This document shows, one piece after another, positions 1 through 6,045 of a stretch of 64,000 nt of DNA. The notes beneath the pieces were generated by a model, which was given only the letters and a program-made list of their open reading frames with translations, was not told the origin of the DNA and did no database searches. The stretch lies in contig CAZDWZ010000016.1 of assembly GCA_964509425.1 (NCBI GenBank), positions 1 to 64,000 of the forward strand. Reading direction: 5' to 3'. Made by a program: the position numbers and the translations under genes. Every line of letters starts with the position of its first letter. The first letter of the stretch is position 1. The DNA is from CAZDWZ01 sp964509425 (lineage in GTDB: Bacteria > Bdellovibrionota_C > UBA2361 > SZUA-149 > CAZDWZ01).

Positions 1-276
1 GACACGATTCGCGGAGGAATTCTCACCGCATTGCTGTTCATCCTCGGAAAAAGTGCCATCGGATTGTATCTTGGGCAAACTTCTATCGGGTCCGCATACG
101 GGGCGGCGGGATCTCTCATCATCTGGCTCGTTTGGGTCTACTACAGCTCAGCTGCAGTTCTCCTCGGGGCTGAGATCACCGCTGCTGATTCCGCCTCCGC
201 TCGCTGGAGCCCGAAAAATCAAAACGTCCTCGACGCAACAGAGCCCGCGAATCGCTCCATTCAGCCCGTAACCTGA
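1..276 (+). CDS. YihY/BrkB-family inner membrane protein, C-terminal part
   Basis: The reading frame is open from the first base of the window and ends at a TGA, so only the last 91 residues are visible. They contain the hydrophobic segments and the closing motif typical of YihY/BrkB proteins: a GSAYGAAGS turn, then a helix ending WVYYSSAAVLLGAEI, then a short polar tail. These are multi-pass inner-membrane proteins of unclear role, once misnamed ribonuclease BN. The first in-frame ATG/TTG inside the window is not the real start, because the conserved region continues upstream of it. Family assignment is by motif recognition; nothing can be said about the missing part. Confidence 0.8.
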   Translation, partial: DTIRGGILTALLFILGKSAIGLYLGQTSIGSAYGAAGSLIIWLVWVYYSSAAVLLGAEITAADSASARWSPKNQNVLDATEPANRSIQPVT

Positions 277-352
277 GTGCAGTCATGGGAGCATCCGGAG
301 AATTTTGGCACTTTTGGAACAAGTAAAACTTTGACCTCCTGAGGAGCGAATT

Positions 353-913
353 ATGCAAAGAGGAAATACATCGGTTTACGGAATTTTTCCGAACCGAGCG
401 TCAGTCGAAGCCGCAATTGAGATGCTGAAAAACGACGGGTACAGGAACGAGGACATCTCGCTTTTGTGGTCTTCGCCGGAGTCCGCAACGAAAGAGTTCG
501 CCGTCGAGAATGCGACAAAAGCGCCTGAAGGCGCAGCGGCCGGCGCTGGAGCAGGAGCGATTCTTGGAGGGGCACTCGGATGGCTCGCTGGAATGGGCGC
601 GATTGCAATCCCGGGTGTTGGGCCGTTCATCGCCGCGGGACCGATCATGGCGATGTTGGCAGGTGCCGGTGTCGGAGGTGCGATGGGAACGTTAACCGGC
701 GCGCTCGTCGGACTTGGAATCCCGGAGTACGAAGCGTCGCGGTACGAAGGTCAATTGAAAAGCGGCGGGATCCTCTTGTCCGTTCATGCTGACGATTCGA
801 CCTGGGCATCGAAAGCCAAGGAAATTCTCGAACAGTGCGGTGCGACAAATATCGCGTCGAAAACGGAAGCGGCTTCGGAGCCTGTGGAAATGAAGCGCCG
901 AGCAAATATTTGA
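353..913 (+). CDS. General-stress-like protein with glycine-zipper membrane segment
   Basis: This is a 186-residue protein with a good ribosome site (GAGGAG) about 7 bp before the ATG. Residues 6-60 resemble the short alpha/beta domain at the start of general stress protein 17M/YflT-type proteins (VYGIF, then a helix, then a dipping loop EDISLLW). Residues 61-125 are a Gly/Ala-rich double glycine-zipper with hydrophobic helices, and the C-terminal 60 residues again look like a small alpha/beta domain that ends in a basic tail. Proteins of this layout are often annotated only as stress proteins or DUF; no catalytic motif is visible. It stands directly before the exported BON protein, which suggests a shared envelope-stress context, but that link is an inference. 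Confidence 0.75.
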   Translation: MQRGNTSVYGIFPNRASVEAAIEMLKNDGYRNEDISLLWSSPESATKEFAVENATKAPEGAAAGAGAGAILGGALGWLAGMGAIAIPGVGPFIAAGPIMAMLAGAGVGGAMGTLTGALVGLGIPEYEASRYEGQLKSGGILLSVHADDSTWASKAKEILEQCGATNIASKTEAASEPVEMKRRANI

Positions 914-949
914 GCGCGGCAATAATCCAGCGCTGAGAGAAGGAAACTC

Positions 950-1381
950 ATGGAACAGAAAAAATTAATATTCTTCGCATGCTTTCTTTTTGGAATATCG
1001 GGGACTGCGCTCGCAGACGACGAGCGAGGAGGAGAAAAACCTCCGGGCGACGCGCGGCAGCGTCTTCAGAATTCCTACGAGGCCGATAACACCGGTCGGA
1101 ATGAACGAGACCGACTCGACGAGATGAAGACAGCAGACGACCAGAGCAATTCACAGAGCGATATAAACACCGCTGCTGAGATCCGGCATCGGATCACGCG
1201 GGACAAATCGCTTTCGACAAATGCCCACAACATTAAAATTGTCGTCGAAGGCGGCAAAGTTACTCTGAGAGGTCCTGTTTCTTCCGAACATGAAAAAGTC
1301 GCAATCGTCCGGACAGCAGTCGACGTCGCCGGGATACCGAATGTTAAGAATCAGCTTGAAGTCGCGAATCCGCACGAGTGA
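950..1381 (+). CDS. Exported BON-domain protein
   Basis: This 143-residue protein starts 36 bp after the preceding gene with a GAGAAGGAAA ribosome site. Residues 1-22 are a signal peptide ending in ALA-D. Residues 25-65 are a charged, Asp/Arg-rich linker with little order. Residues 66-140 form one BON domain, recognisable from IRHRITRDKSLS followed by the strand GGKVTLRGPV and the closing ANVKNQLEV-like turn. BON domains bind phospholipid or envelope components (OsmY, Kbp families), so a periplasmic stress-protective role is plausible. It carries a single BON domain where OsmY has two. A short hairpin starts immediately at the stop codon. Confidence 0.85.
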   Translation: MEQKKLIFFACFLFGISGTALADDERGGEKPPGDARQRLQNSYEADNTGRNERDRLDEMKTADDQSNSQSDINTAAEIRHRITRDKSLSTNAHNIKIVVEGGKVTLRGPVSSEHEKVAIVRTAVDVAGIPNVKNQLEVANPHE

Positions 1382-1443
1382 CACGGAGACCTGCCGTGTT
1401 CATCATATATAATGGGTGAGCGGAGCACCTCGCTTCGCTCACC
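1381..1443 (+). terminator. Two small hairpins after the BON gene, possible terminator
   Basis: ACACGG and CCGTGT pair at 1381-1386/1394-1399, and GGTGAGCG pairs with CGCTCACC at 1415-1422/1436-1443. Neither is followed by a clear T-run on the plus strand, so a terminator role is only suggested by position between the BON gene and the oppositely oriented small gene. Confidence 0.3.
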
Positions 1444-1512
1444 GCTCTGATTTTCCGCCGCCCCGCTCCCTCCACTCGGAGGTTTCGTTTCCCGAATCAA
1501 TAGTGATATGGA

Positions 1513-1647
1513 TTAGCCGAGCTTGCCGGATCCGAAGCACACGCCGAGGAATATCAAGAAGCAGACCATTGAAAGTAAGGGCTGCGAGCGATAGAAAATT
1601 ATCGAAACGACGAGTAGAGCAATTGTGAAAAACGTTGAACCTTTCAT
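1513..1647 (-). CDS. 44-residue single/double-pass membrane peptide
   Basis: This is a small minus-strand frame starting at an ATG with the sequence AGAGG four bases upstream. The peptide is almost wholly hydrophobic: two stretches (residues 5-18 and 24-39) separated by YRSQP, with a basic start MKGS and a GSGKLG end. That is the layout of small inner-membrane peptides such as DUF1328/DUF3309-type proteins, but the sequence is not close enough to name one. It lies divergently beside mlaE, with only 39 bp between the starts. A longer frame upstream (from 1701) overlaps mlaE and lacks a ribosome site, so the shorter start was chosen. The gene is too short to be certain. Confidence 0.45.
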   Translation of the reverse strand: MKGSTFFTIALLVVSIIFYRSQPLLSMVCFLIFLGVCFGSGKLG

Positions 1648-1686
1648 AACACCTCTTTCGAAAGCCCCTCTTTTGATAGCACTGTC

Positions 1687-2841
1687 ATGACCCGCTGGCA
1701 CGAGTCAGAATTTCAGCCACAGTCCAAAAAGCTCTGGATTCGCCTCAAGGGTGAGTGGCGCCTCGGAGACCTCCCCGCAATAAAAGAGGAATTGAAGCAA
1801 AATCCGCTGAACCAAAAGGGCCAGATCCCTGCCGGGACTTCCTGTGTGGTGGATGGAAGCCAGCTGCAGGCAATAGATACTGCCGCCGCGCATTCCCTCC
1901 TTTCTTGGTTATTGTGGGAATTTCCCGAAGAGTTTCATTCGAAGGTGCATTGGAGCGGGCTAAGACCCGAACATGAGCGCCTGATTGAGCTGGTTTTGAA
2001 GGCAATTACCTCGGATGGAGGTAAAAAAGACTCCCGATCCCCCCACTTAGGCCTCATTGCCGGGGTTGGAAAGTCCGCCCTCGATATCGGGTCATTCTTG
2101 AAGGAGATGGTGGTTTTCTTCGGGGCCACCCTCCTTGAGTTCGGGAGAACGCTGGCGAATCCCTCCAGATTACGGGTGAGAGAGCTCTTCGTTCAGCTGG
2201 AAATGGTGTGTCTGAACGCCATCCCAATCGTCGCGCTCGTCACGTTCCTCATCGGGATCGTCATCGCCTATCTCTTCGGCATTCAGATCCAAAAATACGG
2301 TGCGAATATATTCATCGTCGACGGTTGCTGCATTGCCATGTGCCGGGAACTCTCCCCGATCCTTGCCGCCATTATTCTCGCGGGACGCTCCGGTTCCGCC
2401 TTCACCGCGCAGCTCGGTGCCATGAAAATCAATGAAGAAGTGGACGCGCTTTCGGTTCTCGGTCTCTCGCCGATCAGGGTGCTCGTGCTGCCTCGGGTCC
2501 TCGCGCTCATGATCGCCTTGCCGCTTCTCGTTTTCGTCGGCGACATTGTGGGCATTCTGGGTTCCATGGTCATCGCCGATCTCAAGTTGGACATTACTGG
2601 AATCACGTTCCTTAACCGGCTGCAAAATGTCCTCACGGTGAAATCGTTTTTCGTTGGACTCCTAAAGGCTCCCGTTTTTGCGATGTTCATCGGCATTATC
2701 GGGTGCCAGATGGGCTTGTCGGTTGAAGATAACGCACGGAGCCTTGGCCTCGGAACGACGGCAACCGTAGTGAGAAGTATTGTCGCGGTAATTCTTTTGA
2801 ACGCCGGATTCGCCGTGCTGTTCTCGGAGCTCAAAATATGA
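1687..2841 (+). CDS. mlaE: MlaE-family lipid ABC transporter permease with N-terminal STAS-like domain
   Basis: This is a 384-residue permease of the MCE/Mla lipid transport systems, which move phospholipid between the inner and outer membranes. Residues 1-115 are a soluble STAS-like domain (alternating strands and a helix ending in the conserved HWSGL turn), fused ahead of the membrane part, as is common outside the enterobacteria. Residues 145-384 carry the MlaE permease with five or six membrane helices and family motifs (NAIPIVALVTFLIG, the ELSPILAAIILAGRSGSAFTA region, and the EEVDALSVLGLSPI coupling loop). Its stop overlaps the ATPase start in an ATGA. The operon continues with mlaF, mlaD and an auxiliary lipoprotein, so the complex is complete except for a separate MlaB, whose place is taken by the fused STAS domain. 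Confidence 0.93.
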   Translation: MTRWHESEFQPQSKKLWIRLKGEWRLGDLPAIKEELKQNPLNQKGQIPAGTSCVVDGSQLQAIDTAAAHSLLSWLLWEFPEEFHSKVHWSGLRPEHERLIELVLKAITSDGGKKDSRSPHLGLIAGVGKSALDIGSFLKEMVVFFGATLLEFGRTLANPSRLRVRELFVQLEMVCLNAIPIVALVTFLIGIVIAYLFGIQIQKYGANIFIVDGCCIAMCRELSPILAAIILAGRSGSAFTAQLGAMKINEEVDALSVLGLSPIRVLVLPRVLALMIALPLLVFVGDIVGILGSMVIADLKLDITGITFLNRLQNVLTVKSFFVGLLKAPVFAMFIGIIGCQMGLSVEDNARSLGLGTTATVVRSIVAVILLNAGFAVLFSELKI

Positions 2842-3584
2842 CCGCTTCAAACTCCGCCGCAATCGAAGTCGATTCGATCGTCACTCGGTTCGGCAACCAC
2901 GAGGTTCACAGAGGTCTTACATTCACCGGCCGTACCGGGACTATAATCGGACTTATCGGTGGCAGCGGCTCGGGCAAGTCAACGGTGCTGAAAGAAATAG
3001 TGGGCCTGCTGAAGCCTACTTCAGGAAGTGTGAGATTGCTGGGTGTCGATGTTTGGGAGGCATCTGAAGAGCGGCTCTCGAAGCTCCGTTCGCGGTTTGG
3101 AGTTTTGTTTCAGAATAGCGCGCTCTTCTCGGCTCTCTCAGTCGCGGAGAACGTTGCCGTACCGATGCGCGAGCAGTCGAAGATCCCCGAATCGATTATT
3201 TCGGACCTCATCACCCTCCGCCTCCGTTTGGTCGGTCTGGATTACGACACTGAACGCAAGATGCCGAGCGAGCTGTCCGGGGGAATGAAAAAACGAGTCG
3301 GGCTTGCTCGAGCTCTCGCCCTCGAACCCGAGGTGCTGTTCCTCGATGAGCCGACCTCGGGTCTCGACCCGATTAATGCCCGGGCGTTTGACCGGTTGAT
3401 TAGAACTCTTTGCGATGCGCTGGGTCTTACGGTGCTGCTCGTAACTCACGACCTCGACACTGTGCTGTCGATCGTCGACGACCTCGTGGTGCTGGAAAAT
3501 GGAGTAGTTCTTTCCCAAGGACCTGTTGCTGAGATAAAAGAGATGGATCATCCGTGGATTCGGTCGTATTTCTCGACCCGGTAA
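2838..3584 (+). CDS. mlaF: MlaF-family ABC transporter ATPase
   Basis: This 248-residue ATPase energises the MlaE permease at the cytoplasmic face. All ABC motifs are intact: Walker A GGSGSGKST at 41-49, the Q-loop FQNSALF near 91-97, the signature LSGGM at 146-150 followed by KKR, Walker B LFLDE at 167-171 with the D-loop SGLDP, and the switch histidine in VTHD at 204. The FQNSALFSALSV stretch is typical of the MCE-linked ATPases. The start codon sits inside the end of mlaE (ATGA overlap), which implies translational coupling. A 75-bp gap with an unusual tandem repeat separates it from the MCE gene. Confidence 0.95.
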   Translation: MTASNSAAIEVDSIVTRFGNHEVHRGLTFTGRTGTIIGLIGGSGSGKSTVLKEIVGLLKPTSGSVRLLGVDVWEASEERLSKLRSRFGVLFQNSALFSALSVAENVAVPMREQSKIPESIISDLITLRLRLVGLDYDTERKMPSELSGGMKKRVGLARALALEPEVLFLDEPTSGLDPINARAFDRLIRTLCDALGLTVLLVTHDLDTVLSIVDDLVVLENGVVLSQGPVAEIKEMDHPWIRSYFSTR

Positions 3585-3600
3585 GTAATTTTTAGCCCTC

Positions 3601-3660
3601 ATGCAACCGCAGCTAGATAATGGAATCTCGGTCGGCCTAATGGAAACTTCGGCAGCCTAA
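3601..3660 (+). repeat. 20-bp tandem repeat forming overlapping mini-ORFs before mlaD
   Basis: Three ATGGAA starts occur at exactly 20-bp spacing: 3620, 3640 and 3660. Because 20 is not a multiple of three, each copy opens a different frame. The first two copies encode five-residue extensions and stop in TAATG overlaps (ATG..TAA at 3620-3640 and 3640-3660), and the third ATG is the mlaD start. A longer 19-codon frame from ATG 3601 also ends on the same TAATG at 3660. No Shine-Dalgarno sequence is visible directly before 3660, so coupling of mlaD translation to an upstream mini-ORF is a reasonable inference. The repeat itself is read directly from the sequence. Confidence 0.6.
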
Positions 3661-4616
3661 TGGAATCTCAGGCGAAATATTTGTTTGTTGGAAGTGTCGT
3701 GATCGCCTTGGTCGCGTTTACGGTGGTTGCCGTCCTCTGGTTATCAGAAGCCCGTTCGTACCGGAACGCAGAGTACTACGATATCTACTTCCGGGAGCAC
3801 ACTCTTTACGGCCTGCAAATGAATAGCGACGTCACCATGCGCGGAATCAAAGTCGGCAGTGTCATGGGACTGAGCATCTCGAAAGAGAATGTTGAGAATG
3901 TCTTAGTACGAATCGCCGTGCAGGGCGGCACGCCGGTGAAAACGGACACCGAAGCTCAACTCAATCGAAATTTGCTCACGGGATTTGCTTCGATTGATTT
4001 GCGAAAGGGCACTCAAAACGCGGGGCGGCTCGTGGCGGTCCTCCCAGGCCAAACTTATCCGGTGATACCCGAAGGAAAAACCGAGCTCGAGCAAGTTGCC
4101 GATTCCCTCCCGGAGGTCGTGAATCATATTGGAGAGATCACTCAGAGAGTCCGCCTGCTGTTCTCTGAAGAAAACCTGCAGTCGACGAGCAAGATTATCA
4201 AAAACGTCGAGAAAATCAGTGACTCACTCGCGGCGAGCAGCACCGATATCGAGCAGCTCATTACGAAAGTGAGCACGATGTCCGAGAAGATCGAAAAGAC
4301 TAGCGATTCAATCCGCAACTTCACCGCCAAGGGCACCGAGCGGCTCGATGGATTGAGCAGCGAGCTGACTCAGGGACTTCAAGAATTAAAAGGCGTGATC
4401 CAGCAGTTGAACGGCAAATCGAACGAACTCGTGCAAAGCATTGTAAGAAGCGCCGACGTCGTGGCGGGAGAGCTGCGAACGATTTCTCAGAGCGTCCAAG
4501 TGGCAACCAGCGCGGCATCGTCCACCCTGGAGAGCTATGAACAGCCGGCACGAATCCTCGCCGGTCCAAACGAACGGGCGCTCGGTCCTGGAGAGAGGGT
4601 ACGAAATGGCAAATAA
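3660..4616 (+). CDS. mlaD: MlaD-like MCE-domain protein
   Basis: This 318-residue periplasmic lipid-binding subunit is anchored by one membrane helix at residues 7-27. The MCE domain follows at about 37-115 with the usual start YYDIYFREHTLYGLQMNSDV and the MRGIKVGSV strand. The rest is a long helical region (150-300) rich in Ser/Thr/Glu with heptad spacing, which in such proteins builds the hexameric tunnel or needle that spans the periplasm. It lies between mlaF and the auxiliary lipoprotein gene, with which it overlaps by 11 bp. The start at 3660 is supported by the membrane anchor directly after it. It is larger than E. coli MlaD (about 180 residues), closer to longer MCE proteins of other phyla. 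Confidence 0.9.
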   Translation: MESQAKYLFVGSVVIALVAFTVVAVLWLSEARSYRNAEYYDIYFREHTLYGLQMNSDVTMRGIKVGSVMGLSISKENVENVLVRIAVQGGTPVKTDTEAQLNRNLLTGFASIDLRKGTQNAGRLVAVLPGQTYPVIPEGKTELEQVADSLPEVVNHIGEITQRVRLLFSEENLQSTSKIIKNVEKISDSLAASSTDIEQLITKVSTMSEKIEKTSDSIRNFTAKGTERLDGLSSELTQGLQELKGVIQQLNGKSNELVQSIVRSADVVAGELRTISQSVQVATSAASSTLESYEQPARILAGPNERALGPGERVRNGK

Positions 4617-5277
4617 TCGCATGAGACTTTTTCTTGCCGGCGTTCTGCTTTTTACATTGACCTCGTGTTCATTCGGCCTAGATTTTTCGGCAACTGAGCA
4701 GACGTACTACACGATTGTCGAGAAGCCGGCGAAGCCCGTTCCCTCGGCGGAACAGTTTGCGATGGACGTGATCATCCAGGAAACTCGTTCATCTGCGTTT
4801 CTGAGCGGCCGAAAGATTGTCTTCGGAGAGACGCCACAAACGAGAGGATACTATCAATTTGCGGCCTGGACAGAGCCTCTCCCGAGCAGGTTCTCGGCAC
4901 TTCTCACTCAGTCACTGCGAGCTTCTCGCCTTTTCCGATCAGTCGCGAAGAGCACTTCGGCAGCGCGCGGAGACATTGAAATTCTCACCGAGCTCGTCGA
5001 CGCGTACCATGCATCGGGAAGCTCGCCGGGGAGCGTGCATTTCGAGCTCGAGGTAGACATCCTCGAATCCAGAACCGGAAATATCTTGGGGCACAATCGT
5101 TTCGTGAAAGATGTCCCTGTGCCGAGCTACGACGCCGCCGGCGCGGTCGCCGGAATCAGCGAAGCCGCATACAATTCGATCGACGAAATTATCGCGTGGA
5201 CCAAAACCACATTAGAAAAAAACAACGACTATCGATCGCGCGCACGCCTGATGGATTCCGCCGACGACCTGCGCTGA
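4606..5277 (+). CDS. ABC-type transport auxiliary lipoprotein
   Basis: This 223-residue lipoprotein has a lipobox (LTSC, Cys21) after a short basic and hydrophobic leader. The mature part fits the ABC_trans_aux/DUF330 family (PqiC-like): YYTIVEKP near the start, the VDVIIQETRSSAFL-like strand and a PLPSRFSALLTQSLRASRLF helix. Such lipoproteins partner MCE/Mla transporters at the outer membrane. An ATG at 4537 would give a longer protein, but the one at 4606 has GAGAGGG upstream and places the lipobox correctly. It overlaps the end of the MCE gene by 11 bp and closes the operon; no similar transporter gene follows. Confidence 0.88.
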   Translation: MANNRMRLFLAGVLLFTLTSCSFGLDFSATEQTYYTIVEKPAKPVPSAEQFAMDVIIQETRSSAFLSGRKIVFGETPQTRGYYQFAAWTEPLPSRFSALLTQSLRASRLFRSVAKSTSAARGDIEILTELVDAYHASGSSPGSVHFELEVDILESRTGNILGHNRFVKDVPVPSYDAAGAVAGISEAAYNSIDEIIAWTKTTLEKNNDYRSRARLMDSADDLR

Positions 5278-5328
5278 GCAGTCCTCCCCCTCTTCTCTTC
5301 ATAAAAAATACTCGCAGTACTTAATTTT

Positions 5329-5451
5329 TGTAGTGGAGTATTTTGGCGGAGGTCGAGGCGAAAAAGCGGCGAGGAGCGGAGTTTGCTACCCGCTAATGAG
5401 CACCGCAGCCGCTTTTTCAACGAAGACATACGCCAAAAGACTCCGCTACAG
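5329..5451. repeat. 123-bp imperfect palindrome between operons
   Basis: Outer arms 5329-5348 and 5431-5450 match as inverted repeats at 18 of 20 positions (TGTAGTGGAGTATTTTGGCG against TGTAGCGGAGTCTTTTGGCG). Inner arms 5361-5370 and 5408-5417 match perfectly (AAAAAGCGGC/GCCGCTTTTT). A small further hairpin (AGCGG/CCGCT) lies in the central loop. The two-tier stem of about 120 nt could be a structured transcript, a bidirectional terminator or a miniature palindromic element. The rest of the 5278-5612 gap shows no coding frame that I would support. Confidence 0.6.
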
Positions 5452-5612
5452 TTGATTAAGTGTTGTTGGTTGCGTAGCCTGAAACATAGACGGACGTGAG
5501 CTTCGTTGTTTGAATAATTCCGAAACGGAACTCAAAGAACGCGAGTCCGATCACCTCCCGTCTATTCAGCAGTACGGTTTTCCGCAGGTCTTGCTAAGGC
5601 GCATTACTTGTC

Positions 5613-6026
5613 ATGGGAACCGACGCTGAAAAGAAGCTGAGGCATTCGAAAAGAGGGATCCGGCAGAATTCCGTTCATCCCCATCGAGTGGAAATCCATT
5701 CCGCTCCACACGCGTTAAAGCGAAGATTCTCGGTAATTTCCCGACGGCGGAATCTCTCGGTTCGGCACGGTATCATCGCCGCAGCGCTTACGGCAGTTTT
5801 GGTCTCCATGGAGTATGGCGGGAGCCATCAAGCGGTGTCTACAGAGCAGACTCGGATCTTCGACATCCTCATGTTGCTTTCGTTAATCGCGTGCGCGCTG
5901 ATGCTGATTCGCTTACTGCGATCACTAATTCGGAGCCGGACCAGTAGTTCTCTCGGGCTTCAAAATTCCGAAGATGATGACGACGATGCTAACGGTCCGC
6001 GGATCACACGGATTAACAGCAAGTAG
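5613..6026 (+). CDS. Hypothetical two-helix membrane protein
   Basis: This 137-residue frame has a strongly basic N-terminal half (residues 1-55, rich in Arg/His/Lys). Two hydrophobic helices follow, at about 54-68 and 81-103, then an acidic tail containing five Asp in a row near the end. No family is recognised. It ends 19 bp before the stop of the large minus-strand gene, so the two are convergent. The ribosome site is weak (AAGGCG 14 bp upstream). The clear topological pattern favours a real gene, but the lack of similarity keeps confidence moderate. Confidence 0.5.
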   Translation: MGTDAEKKLRHSKRGIRQNSVHPHRVEIHSAPHALKRRFSVISRRRNLSVRHGIIAAALTAVLVSMEYGGSHQAVSTEQTRIFDILMLLSLIACALMLIRLLRSLIRSRTSSSLGLQNSEDDDDDANGPRITRINSK

Positions 6027-6045
6027 GAGAACCTCCATCGAGATT

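Noticed and set aside
300..352. Sigma-54-like TGGCAC before the stress gene
   Set aside because: TGGCAC is present near 308 but the required TTGC element at the right distance is not.
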